A stretch of DNA of 64,000 nucleotides, taken from the NCBI GenBank assembly GCA_010093605.1, contig MU004185.1, forward strand, positions 1,571,334-1,635,333, written 5' to 3'. The position numbers were made by a program, and so were the translations under genes. Source of the DNA: Lophium mytilinum. Taxonomy: Eukaryota > Ascomycota > Dothideomycetes > Mytilinidiales > Mytilinidiaceae. A model generated the notes under the pieces. It was given only the letters and a program-made list of their open reading frames with translations. It did not search any database and had not been told where the DNA came from. Below are positions 32,561-42,532 of the stretch, piece after piece. Position 1 is the stretch's first letter. Every line of letters begins with the position of its first letter.

Positions 32561-34201
32561 ATGCCGCCTCGAATACCTGTCCGGTTACATGAGCCCCTCC
32601 GCGCATTAAAGGCTGTCCGGATACGCAGCTATGCGACTACAGCGGCGAACCCGGAGCTTTACGACGTAGTGTGTGTAGGTGGAGGCCCAGCTGGCTTAAG
32701 TTTACTTACAGCGTTGCGTATGTAATTTTCAGAGTGGAAAATCATTCATCCGATGTACTAGTTTTAATGGCTTTCAGGCGCCTCGAAAACAACCTCAAAC
32801 CTCAAAGTTGCACTCATTGAAGGACAAGACTTGCAGAACAATCAACTCAACAATGCTTCGCCCGATGCATTTTCGAATCGTTGCAGTTCCCTTACCCCAG
32901 CTTCTGTCAAGAACTTGCAAGGTATAAGAAGCTACCCCTTAAATACTTGTTCATGGGTGCTAATGTACATTTGTTTGATAGACATCGGGGCATGGTCGCA
33001 CGTCGACTTATCACGCGTCCAGCCATACCAAGAGATGCAAGTTTGGGATGGTGTGAGCGACTCTAGAATCTCATTCGACTGGGACACCGCACGAACGCCG
33101 TGGAAACCACGAACGCCTTCACAGCCTACCACGATTGCGTATATGATCGAGAACATTAATACCACCACCACACTCCTCTCGCGGCTTTCGGAGCTTGGGG
33201 GCGTCACAACACACTCCCCAGCGCGCGTCGAGTCGATCGAGCTTGGGCAAGAGACACCTGAACTAGACTTGCGGTCATGGCCAGTGCTGACATTGAGCAA
33301 CGGCAAGACGCTAGCAGCACGGCTTCTGGTGGGTGCTGATGGAGCGAACAGCCCTGTCAGGACATTCGCAGGAATACCAAGTCGTGGATTTGATTACAAT
33401 CGACATGGCGTAGTCGCATCATTGAAGCTCGAAGGCCTAGGCTGGGGCGGAAAGGACCACAAAATCGCGTACCAGCGCTTTCTACCCACTGGCCCGGTTG
33501 CTATGCTCCCTCTTCCGGGCAACATGGCTACGCTTGTGTGGTCGACAACACCAGAGCGAGCTTCGAAGTTGAAGTCGTTATCTTCGGCAGACTTCATAGC
33601 TATGGTGAACGCGGCGTTTAGGCTTTCGACCGTGGATCTGGATTATCTTCATACACTACCGGAAGGCCAGCAGGACGAGGTCGCGTGGCGGGAACAACAT
33701 ACGCCTATTAACAATGGGAATGTTCCTATGAAGGTCTTGAACGTTCAGGAGGGCAGTGTCGCTAGTTTCCCTCTGAAGATGAGGCATGCTGACACTTATA
33801 CCGGAGAGAGGGTAGCTTTGGTCGGGTAAGTTCTTCTTAAACTTACCATTAAGACAGATTAAAGCTAACAGATAAAATGTAGAGACGCTGCCCATACCAT
33901 CCATCCTCTCGCTGGCCAAGGCCTCAACCAAGGTCAAGGCGATGCCGCAGCTCTTGTACGCACAATCGAGACCGCAGTCCTGCACGGCCAGGACATCGGA
34001 TCTGTTCTCTCACTAGAACCGTACAACAGTGAGCGCTATGCAGAGAACAATGCTCTGCTTGGGGTGTGCGATAAGCTACACAAGCTGTACAGCGTACAGT
34101 CTGGCCCTCTCGTCCCACTGAGGAGTCTTGGGCTTTCAGCAGTCAACATGATAGGACCACTAAAAGGATTCCTCATGCAGAAGGCTGCGGGGATAAGGTA
34201 G
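32561..34201 (+). CDS. COQ6: ubiquinone biosynthesis monooxygenase COQ6
   Basis: Four exons (32561-32717, 32778-32921, 32982-33825, 33883-34201) give 487 aa. The first ~27 residues are Arg-rich and lack acidic residues except one (MPPRIPVRLHEPLRALKAVR), fitting a mitochondrial presequence. YDVVCVGGGPAGLSLLTALR is the FAD Rossmann motif, LLVGADGANSPVRTFAG is the DG motif, and GDAAHTIHPLAGQGLNQGQG is the second FAD motif of UbiH/COQ6 enzymes. COQ6 hydroxylates the C5 position of the CoQ ring precursor on the matrix face of the inner membrane within the CoQ synthome. Length and motif order fit the family. The first intron splits the Rossmann fold directly after TALR. No abnormality is visible. 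Confidence 0.92.
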
Positions 34202-34863
34202 CCGCGCATGTGCCCCTCTCAGCCAGAGCCAATTGGTATCCAATTTCGGTTCAAGCACCTCGATGAACTCAGAAACTTAATCTGTACATATATATTTGTG
34301 AACATACACACCTGAACAAACACGGAGAGAGGGATCGTTCAATTGCTATGCACGCTTCTTCCATTTGATTTAGAAGCTGCTCAATTTCATACTGCCTTGC
34401 TCAAAGTCTCGCAGCCAGTGTCTACATTGAAAACAGTCCTTTCCACATACCAGGGCATTCCCCGTCCCGTCAATCGCTTCGATAAGACCTGACTCATCTG
34501 GCCCGTATACGAAACGCCAAAACCGCCACTCACCTGACCCCGCGCATACGCGTCGCCTATCACCGCTCCGAAACCTGCATGATGGCGCGTCGCTGCCCCT
34601 CACAACAACTCCGCTAAAGCAGTCCAGCTGAACTATCGTCCCACGCTGCACGCCTCAGAAACATCCCTAAAAATCAAGGCATTTATCGAGCTCCATTCAC
34701 CGGTAGCTTAATCTCCCCATGGGTATAAAAAGGCAAAGAAGGCAGCCTCAGCCTTCCTCGAACCACCACCGCCCTGCTCCGCCTCACTCTTCTTCCTTGC
34801 CTTCTCCCGCTCTTTGAATAACCCTCTCCCTTGTCCATAGCAGCAGATACAGATCCAGCAAAT
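34202..34863. other. intergenic, no supported gene
   Basis: A 93-aa minus frame at 34370-34651 has a compact, Cys-containing C-terminus (VCGKDCFQCRHWLRDFE) but no start or splice context that I trust. The rest is the promoter side of the GFA/CENP-V gene. Confidence 0.35.
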
Positions 34864-35389
34864 ATGGCCGACACCCCAGCTGCGACTCCCGCTGCGTCCA
34901 AGACGTATAAAGGCAGCTGCCACTGCGGTCTCGTTGCCTTCACGGCGACTCTCTCCCCGCCCCTCGACGACCCCGCGCAGGCGGCTATCAGCTGCAACTG
35001 CTCGATCTGTGTGCGGAATGCGTATTTGCTTGCTGTGTGTCCGAGCAGCTCGGTTGAGTTTAGTAGTGGGGAGGATAAGATGACGGTATGCACCCCCGGC
35101 CTCTGGATGTGTGGATGTGGAGTGGTAGTGGTATAGATAAGGCTGATGTTGATCGCTGTCACAGGAGTACAAGTTCGGCAGTGGGAAATTTCCGCATTAT
35201 TTTTGCCCAACGTGTGGGACGAGCTTGATGTGTGCGACGGGGGATATGAAGGCTGTTAATGTGAGTGCTTGCCCCGGTGATGTTGATGATGATGGGAAGG
35301 AGAGGCTAATGGGGTGTTAGGTGAGGGCGTTGGAGGACGTAGATTTGAAGAGCTTGACGTTGAAGGAGATGGATGGGAAGAGTGTCTAA
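34864..35389 (+). CDS. CENP-V/GFA-domain protein
   Basis: Three exons (34864-35085, 35165-35260, 35321-35389) give 128 aa. The zinc ligands of the GFA/CENP-V fold are present in order: YKGSCHCGLVAFTA (CxC), ISCNCSICVRN (CxCxxC), then FPHYFCPTCGTSLM (CxxC). The family is named for bacterial glutathione-dependent formaldehyde-activating enzyme and human CENP-V. Fungal members of this length are common and mostly uncharacterised; glutathione-adduct chemistry is only a possibility. The second and third exons are short and their introns contain GT-rich and GATG-rich sequence. It is convergent with the next gene, 170 bp away. Confidence 0.85.
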
Positions 35390-35559
35390 ATCTCGAATCT
35401 GGCCTTATGAGAAAAGCGGAGGCTTTGAAAGAGGAGCAAGGTTGTATGTGTACGGGCATGGAAATACGTGGTGGAGCTTAGCTCATGCACGGTGTAGCCA
35501 GCTTTCTCTTATATTTATCGCTGTCCTGGCTAGAATCAGAGCCACACCCCTGATATCTA

Positions 35560-37461
35560 TCAGGCTGTCGTATCATCAAGCGGAATGTCACGATGGTATA
35601 AGCGGGACTTATCATCATCCCACCCCTCGCAATATACGCCATTCTCTTCCCTACATTCTCCCTCTCCATTGCACCAGCACACAACCTTCCTAGGCATCGG
35701 CACAGAGTCATCCGGAAACCTCAATCCCCCACCCTCCCTCCTCCCATAATCTCCTGTCGTAACGGTCAAGCTGTTCACCTTGCTCCCCACCCTTCCCAAA
35801 TTCAAAAGCATGTCTTTGGCGTTCGTTAGGGTAAGGCGCGGCTCCGCGAGTGCCGCTACCAGTGGGCACTCCCTCGGATCCTCGTATCCAGCCTCCCTTG
35901 CCTCACATTTGGTGTTCCGCACCTGCTGGCCCCGATCCTCGAGGTCAAAATGCATATGCAGCTCGCGTAGGGCTTCAAAGCGGGCCAGCTCCATCGTTGG
36001 GTTAGGCCAGTCGGAACGGTCACGCAGGAAGTCGAGTTCAAGAGTGTGCAGGTCCGGCGCATGTTCATGGATCCGATCTAGCTGATGAACGAGGGAGGGG
36101 CGCGTGCGATTGAAACAACCGCCCTCGAACTCGTGGATACTGAGTTTACGAAGCGTGGCGCCGTGACGCTCTAGTATTGAGATGATGTCGAGGTGTTCGC
36201 CCATGCCTGAAACGCTAAGTTCGCCCAGGGGACGTAGGGAAGTTATGAAGGAAGTGTAGTTTGCGCGGAGTTGATGTGCTTCGTCGTCGAAATTGTAGAG
36301 GGTGGTTTCGTCGCCCCAAAACCCCCATTTGGGGCGGAGGGTTAGGGAGTCAAGGCTCTGGAGGATATCCTCGCCTTTGAACGCGTTCAGGAATGAGTTT
36401 GGAGGCAGGTCGATGTTGAGAGTTCGCAGCTTGCTCCAGTCCATGTGGTTCTTCCAGGCCGCTGTGGATCCTTCTTCGTTTCGCGTCGTGTCGTCCCAGT
36501 TATAGCCGGATAGCTCCAAGTGCTCTAGTGCGTGGAAGGTGTCGTAACCGTGAAAATTGAAGGACCAGGGATTACTCCCAATTGAGCACCCGCCTTGTGT
36601 GATGGAAAGCGACAGTGATTTGACCTTCGGACAAGCAGTGACAATATCGTAGACTTGATCGACTACAGATAGCTCATCGTGATTGGTATCGTAAGAAGCG
36701 CTTACTCTCAAACTGCTGGGGCATTTCCTCAAGGGGCGTATCTCCTGGTCGACTATCTGTGTGATGACGGTCGGCTTGTGGATTTGAGCCCAATGTGTGA
36801 GGTCGTCCATGACGGGGCGGTTCCACGACGACCAACTAATGCAGCATTAGCATCAGTATCTGTTGAAGAACTAATCTCATAGGTAGTCATACCTGACAGT
36901 CTCCAAGTTCGGTAAAACATCCATGATATTTAGCAAGGGCGTCAGGTCATCCCGAGGCGCGCCTGAAGATGGAAAAGCGACCTGAATGTGTTTTATGCGC
37001 GCTCTTGTTCCCAAGGCCTCCTCTCTTGCTATACATGCTGCAAGTTCGAGTGCACCGGTGGTAAAAGGTTGCACACCGAAGGGATAGATGATCGTGTGGA
37101 TTGTTTGTTGAAGCCATTTAGTACAATTCGTGGATGGTGAGAACGAGATCGGCGTCCGCAAACCTGGTGAACTCAAATAAGTAAAGGATGGGCCGAAAAT
37201 GTAGAGCTTGAAGGAGTTGTAGCTTTGTCTCATGCGGATATAGCCATGCGAAGGGTTTGGGATGAAGGTCACGCATAGCAAAATTGAAGCAAGACCGAAA
37301 ATGAAACATCCCCAGATTAATTGAGGAAGCATTACAGCGCAGAGCCGAAAAATGAAAATAGGAAGTATCAAATAGAGCGGATTTCGAGGATGAACAACGC
37401 GTATGAAGACTTGTGAGATGAAATACCAACTCAGATATCCGTAATTCGGAGAAGGTTGCAC
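35560..37461 (-). CDS. F-box/leucine-rich-like protein, N-terminus unresolved
   Basis: The main exon (to 35560) and the preceding exon (ending near 36892) join across a 55-bp intron to read NLETVSWSSWNRPVMDDLTH. The protein has repeated Leu-rich strands: FHALEHLELSGYNW, KLRTLNIDLPPNSF, LQSLDSLTLRP, LRKLSIHEFEGG and LHTLELDFLRD. This layout is usual in fungal F-box/LRR-like proteins, which recruit targets to SCF ubiquitin ligases. A clear F-box is not visible. The first ~110 residues from 37461 are hydrophobic and probably contain unrecognised introns, because another frame (37118-37429) reads a more family-like FHFRSCFNFAMRDLHPK. The C-terminus is acidic and Cys-containing. The gene is real; its first exons are uncertain. 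Confidence 0.6.
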
Positions 37462-37640
37462 ATTACCTTAACCTAACGAACGACGATATATATAGAAGAA
37501 TCTCGTTCAAGAGACGTGGCAGTTATCAGGTATAATACTGCTGCCTTGGTTGCAGAGCGAAGGATTCGTTAGCCTGGAGGCCTGAGCTGGTACTCTAGTC
37601 TTGGCAGGACCACATGCTATATATGAAATGTAAAACTGGT

Positions 37641-38847
37641 CTACTGCTGGACCAACACAGCCACGAAATCATCGCGGAAATTCTTGCGGAAATCCCTTTC
37701 GGTCTTCTGAGATTTCCAGCCCAGCTCCCTGATCTTAAGGGCTCTGCTCCGAGAACTGAAAACCAATCCGTTAGCAATCGAAATATTCGAGGGAACACAA
37801 GAGCTTACTTGGAAGCATATGACAGCTCAAGAACTGGATTACTTAATCCGTAGCCTACCTGAACAGCCTCTTCCAGTGTGATGGGCTTGAGTTCATTGGT
37901 CTTGAGAACTCCCAGCTCCTTTCCAGCATCAGCAATTCCTTGCATGAGATCTCTCCACGCATAATACCCTGTTTCTGAGAAATATATCCCCTCTTTGCCC
38001 GATGGAATATCATCCCCATCCAAGATCTTCGCAAGCATGAGCTCAAACATCGTCGACAGGTCGGCAATATGGATATAATCCCACACAGCCTTCCCATCAC
38101 CAAGCAGCAATGCTTGCCCAGCTTTGATAGCCGCATGCATCAGGACTGGGATTTGGATAGAAGTCTTGCTGAAAAAGCCAGTCCCGATGCCATAGATCGT
38201 TGGTGACTGGATCATGTACGTTTTGACGCCGAGTTTGAGGCCTAGTTGAGGAATCACGAGAGTGGTGGTTCGTGGTGCGTATTCTTCTGCTGCATTGCGC
38301 TCCTGTAGATAGCTATAGATGTCGTCTTTGTCAGAGAAGACGCGGTCTTCGCGGTAGGTACCAGTTACGGGGCGGTCGGCGATGCACGAAGTTCCACTTT
38401 CCTGTGATGGTTTAGTTAGTTGATACAAGGGACGTGGATATTGCTGACCTGGATGAAATGCAGCTGCTTGCCAGTCTGTTTGGCTCGGTCACCGAGACCG
38501 CGGAGGAGAGCCTTCGCGGCTTCGGTCTGGAACACAAAAGCAGGATTGATGATAACTACAGGGGATATATTAGAGGGATCCACTCTGGAAGTGCAGAAAA
38601 GCACAAACGCGAACCTACCATCATAGTTGCTTGCAATCTTGCGAAGTAGATCCAAATCCTCAATTCCCTGGATAATCTCGGGCTCGATACCCTTGCTTCT
38701 TAGTACTGCGGCATTGTTTTCGCCGCGCACCAGTCCTGCAAGTTTGATATTCTTGAGAGATGGGAAATGGGTTTCGAGTAAGGTGCTCAGCACCGACCCT
38801 CCGATAAATCCTGTCACACCGGTAATAAGGACTTTGGTAGACGCCAT
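37641..38847 (-). CDS. NAD-dependent epimerase/dehydratase (atypical SDR)
   Basis: Four exons join to about 347 aa. The start MASTKVLITGVTGFIGGSVL carries the GxxGxxG dinucleotide-binding motif seven residues after Met, so I prefer 38847 to the in-frame ATG at 38910. Later segments are VVINPAFVFQTEAAKALLRG, YMIQSPTIYGIGTGFFSKTS and DYIHIADLSTMFELMLAKI, as in extended or atypical short-chain dehydrogenases. The last exon (37755-37641) encodes NSRSRALKIRELGWKSQKTE, the usual closing motif of this group. A classical YxxxK pair is not obvious (YLQERNAAEEYA lies near the expected place). The likely role is NAD(P)-dependent modification of a small molecule. The pathway is unknown. Confidence 0.8.
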
Positions 38848-39536
38848 TGAATAATGTAAGAAATTGATCTTGAACGATTGAGAGATTTGAGGGAAATGAG
38901 TGTCAATCAACGAGGTCGAGAATGCTGGTTCGCGACTGGATTGATAAACTGTGATGCGGTGGTGTTAAGCAACGAAATCTACCTCCTTATACCGCATCTT
39001 CCGAGCTTGAGACTGTCGATGAGCGTTATTTTTGTAACACCTTCAAAGAGCGAAGCGCGGGCGTGTTTTCTGGCATTATTCAGCGCCGCATTTCTAAGCC
39101 TCTATGGTTCTGCGCCATTGGACCATTGCAAGAACTTGGAAATGAGTTTTGCTGCAAAGAACCTGTTTTAAGGCGTGACTAAAACCGCATCCTGTTGGTT
39201 TGATTGACTGTGATAGGAAGTAAAGCTCTTAGCGTTCGGCCTGGTCGGGGGGATCGGGATTGCCATACCCCCATTGGGATTAGAGCTTTTCCACTTGCTC
39301 TCGGCGCTGGATCATCGCAGGCTCCAAGAGTTTAACGATAGAAGGAATTGACCCCAAAGAACGGTGTAGAACCTTGCTGGTTGTCGTGATAATAGGTTTA
39401 AAGGCATTAAAGTGTGAGTGCGGAAGAGAAGAAAGGTTACGAGGAGCTTTTCCTTGACTGAAAGTGGGAAGCTGTGCGACAGGGATATAATCGAACGGAA
39501 GGATTGGTTATCAATCAAGCCTCCCAAGCTATTCTA
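38848..39536. other. intergenic, no gene seen
   Basis: About 690 bp between the start of the epimerase gene and the 3' end of the next minus-strand gene. I see no supported feature in it. Confidence 0.45.
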
Positions 39537-40331
39537 CTAGCTCCGTACACAGGACCATTGCGACTTCTTACATATGTCTGCTACAAGTAATTGCTTATAC
39601 TCGTCTCCAAGACGACGGAATTCCGCGACCCGATATCTCGCTGACGCACTGGAGTACGGCACGCCTCTTCCCATTCCCCAGAACACAAACGCTAGCGAAA
39701 CGTTCTCCAGCCCTCTCATAGCATGTACAGGTTTCAACAACCATGCGTAGATCTTCGAAATATCTTGAGGACGTAGGCGTAGGTTATGGAGCAATCGTGG
39801 CGGTAATTCGACTCTTATATGAAACTCCCGTAGCCGGCTCTCCTGATGGCTTAGCCATTTGACCAGGGTTGGTAAAACCTCTTCTACTAATGCGCAATCA
39901 TTTGGATCTATTCCTTCCAGGACTTTCAACACCGGCTGAGTCGGGAGTACGATATGCAGTCGCAATGTTTTCATCTTCCGCAGGCCTGGATGAGGCGAGG
40001 CCAACCCAGCGTGAATTGCTGCAGTCCGGATCACCGTACGCGGATGAAGCCCTATAGATTCATTGCACGCAAACATCTGGTATTCAACCCCGCCGTACCA
40101 TTCCCCAAGAGCTTCGTTGTAGATTGTCCGGCACACGCGAAGGATGACTGGATGGCATTTCTCTCCGTCGTCTCGGAGCGGTTTTGGGTTATAGATGGTC
40201 CATGGTTCTACTGGCTTGTTGGGTGCCAGGAAGCGGTATATGTGTAGGCGAAGCTCCACGGGTAGTTCTAGTAAAGGGAATGAGGCGGCTGCATGCTGCG
40301 TTGCAATGGAATCTGGCCCTTCGCAGGGCAT
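39537..40331 (-). CDS. 2EXR-like fungal protein
   Basis: A single 264-aa minus-strand frame. Near the N-terminus, FPLLELPVELRLHIYRFLAP is the F-box-like start of the fungal 2EXR family. It is followed by a conserved VILRVCRTIYNEALGEWYGG helix that is very common in Dothideomycetes. The middle (LRKMKTLRLHIVLP, LVKWLSHQESRLREFHIRVE) has the usual alternating strand/helix pattern. The family has no known biochemical role; an adaptor function is only suggested by the F-box-like start. Length and start are normal. No intron is needed. Confidence 0.75.
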   Translation of the reverse strand: MPCEGPDSIATQHAAASFPLLELPVELRLHIYRFLAPNKPVEPWTIYNPKPLRDDGEKCHPVILRVCRTIYNEALGEWYGGVEYQMFACNESIGLHPRTVIRTAAIHAGLASPHPGLRKMKTLRLHIVLPTQPVLKVLEGIDPNDCALVEEVLPTLVKWLSHQESRLREFHIRVELPPRLLHNLRLRPQDISKIYAWLLKPVHAMRGLENVSLAFVFWGMGRGVPYSSASARYRVAEFRRLGDEYKQLLVADICKKSQWSCVRS

Positions 40332-40850
40332 CTCTCGTGTCTTGGGTTATCTACCTAGATAGTATTAGCATTGGCCTTCGGCGCACGATTAGGAGTGCTA
40401 CTTACGGTATCCAATAAGTTCAGTACCTGTGGTGTTGCGTGAAGAAGGCCGTGGAGGGCTGTGGTGGTTCAAGCTGTGCCGCACTTGAGGATGTTACAAT
40501 TCCTCCCTAATTTGGACCCTGAACTCTTTCATTACAAACGCACTTCAGCTGATATCACAAGGTAGTCTGACAGTCAACAATAATCAATTCGAGCTGCGCG
40601 TTTCACTCCCACAGAAACTGTAGAGCTTGGGCTTGCATCAAAGTATTCTATCCTCGGCGGTAGCGTCATATGATAGGATCTACGGTGATCCTACGTATTC
40701 TAACTCGTTTCGGATTCACTCCCGACAAGCATGTTGGTGGTACATTTGTAATTATTCGAGGCATACGCGATTGTGCTACTTTCTTTCGTTCCACCAGCGC
40801 GATTTCAACCAACAAGACCTCCCAGTACACAAGTTTAACAGCCCGAAACC
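40332..40850. other. intergenic, no gene seen
   Basis: About 520 bp between divergent genes, presumably both promoters. I see nothing else in it. Confidence 0.4.
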
Positions 40851-41228
40851 ATGATTCTCGAAACTTTCACGCGGATATTTGTCAACCAAGACGCGTTGCA
40901 AAGCACCATCGAGCTCTACACCTCGCTGCTATCAGGGCAACAAACCCTGCGTTTCTCGTATCCGGAAACGGGACTCGAGCTTGCCGCAGTTTCTTCCAAG
41001 CACCTCAGCGTCCTAATCATTGCTGGCTCCTCTGAGCAGATTGCATCGTTCACGGAGACTCGTCTGACTATCAAAGTCGACCATCTGGAGCCTTACGTGG
41101 ATATCCTCACAAAAGCTGAGGCGACCCCGCTAGAGCCGATCCAGAAGACGCCCGTCGGCAGGAAGATGCGATTTCGACATGCAGATGGGATGGTAGTTGA
41201 GTATGTGGATCATGAAGCGAAGAAATAG
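40851..41228 (+). CDS. small VOC/glyoxalase-like protein
   Basis: A single 125-aa exon: MILETFTRIFVNQDALQSTI starts a beta-alpha-beta module typical of vicinal-oxygen-chelate proteins, with IELYTSLLSGQQTLRFSYPE and the return segment GRKMRFRHADGMVVEYVDHE. The closing Glu of VVEYVDHE is at the position of a metal ligand in active VOC enzymes; an upstream His ligand is not obvious. Fungal and bacterial proteins of this size occur as dimers. The function is unknown; it could be a small-molecule binding protein instead of an enzyme. The ATG at 40851 is the only reasonable start. Confidence 0.7.
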   Translation: MILETFTRIFVNQDALQSTIELYTSLLSGQQTLRFSYPETGLELAAVSSKHLSVLIIAGSSEQIASFTETRLTIKVDHLEPYVDILTKAEATPLEPIQKTPVGRKMRFRHADGMVVEYVDHEAKK

Positions 41229-41510
41229 CGGGATGTAACTGTATGCATTCGATAAGTAGAATCTGCGTACCCCTTCATGACACTGTAGTTGCTTTCTTCA
41301 TGTCAAACCGTACTTCCTCGTAAAACAACTCAGTTCAAAGAACAGGCCAGCGTTTATAACCATTCTCCGCTTCAGTGGTCGGCAGCCCGAGGTATTATCG
41401 TTGACAATGATTTCTCAAACTTCACTTCTCCACCCATTTGCGGACGCCCTCGCCGTGCGACGAGCTGCTATAGCACAAGTCAGCTTCCCGGCAACCTTCT
41501 ATAATCTATA

Positions 41511-41990
41511 TTAGTAGAACATACCTTCTTGGGCAGCCATCTGCCGTTGATACCGCTCATACCCCCTCATCTCCGCCTCATGGTCTCTGGCCCTCTTCCT
41601 GTCAGAATACTCGACGGCCTCTCGATGCCTAGCAGCCTCTACCCTATCCTGCCGCTCTCTCGTCATCTTCCTCTGCTTCGCCGAATCCAAGTCTCGCTTC
41701 AGATGCTGAAGCGAATCTCTATCACGCCCCTGCGGCGTATATCGCGGCTCCCTAGACTCCCCGCCAAGCTTGGACGCAACGGCAGAGAAGAACCCGATGG
41801 ACTCGCCAGCAGATTTCCCCGCGCCGTACGCGGTGGATTGTTGGGAGGCTGCGTTGACGCTCATGTTTCCGTAGTTCTGGACCACGTGACCGACTTGCTT
41901 CGCGCTTGCTTTCTTGAGACCGACCGCTGCGGTTTTGGAGAAGCCCCATTTAGCGCTGAGACCTGTTGCCGCGGTGAAGGGGTCGATCAT
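41511..41990 (-). CDS. conserved-looking small fungal protein
   Basis: A single 159-aa frame. The first ~80 residues have alternating small and hydrophobic residues (MIDPFTAATGLSAKWGFSKT, then AAVGLKKASAKQVGHVVQNY), which could form a glycine-zipper-like amphipathic helix. The C-terminal half is highly charged and coiled-coil-like (RDSLQHLKRDLDSAKQRKMT). I do not recognise a named family. The reading frame is cleanly bounded and the composition differs from its antisense shadow. Confidence 0.5.
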   Translation of the reverse strand: MIDPFTAATGLSAKWGFSKTAAVGLKKASAKQVGHVVQNYGNMSVNAASQQSTAYGAGKSAGESIGFFSAVASKLGGESREPRYTPQGRDRDSLQHLKRDLDSAKQRKMTRERQDRVEAARHREAVEYSDRKRARDHEAEMRGYERYQRQMAAQEGMFY

Positions 41991-42532
41991 TTTGGCTAGA
42001 AAGAGAGAAATGAGGACAGTATGTTGAGAATGGTGCGCGAGGCTGGTGGTTTGTGGGCCGCCTGGGACTCGGAGGAGGGTATCAAGCAGGATTTATGCTT
42101 CCTTTCAGCTCAGCCTTCCGTTCAACTGTACAGGGTACGGAGTATCTTAGTCTTTGCTCTTATTGGGTTCTGATGTACGTTCGCGTAACTTGAGCCTTCT
42201 ATTGGTGTTTCTCTTGCAGGAGGGTGTAGCGGGGTATTCGCCAGACCCAGGAGCTCATGGCCCAAGACCTCAGACGCGAAGACAAGGGATGTAGGCTGCC
42301 ATCTCAGCCTTGTAAGTAAGTCTGCTTTCGACTGGAGATTGAAGCAAGGCACATATGCTACACGCAGGGAAGCTTTTCAAGCCATTAACCAGGGGTACAA
42401 GGGTACGCATCGCATCCGAGGAGGAGAAATACAGAATATTTGCAGACAAGTATATTACGAGATCCTGAGCTGATCTAGCGAAACCTAAACCAACATCCCA
42501 AACGAAATTAGGTCGCTCCTACTCGATACCGT
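41991..42532. other. intergenic, no gene seen
   Basis: I see no supported feature between the small conserved gene and the 3' end of the HET locus. Confidence 0.4.

Noticed and set aside
34370-34651. 93-aa minus-strand frame ending in a Cys-containing segment
   Set aside because: The C-terminus looks ordered but no start exon or family is recognisable; evidence too thin for a gene call.
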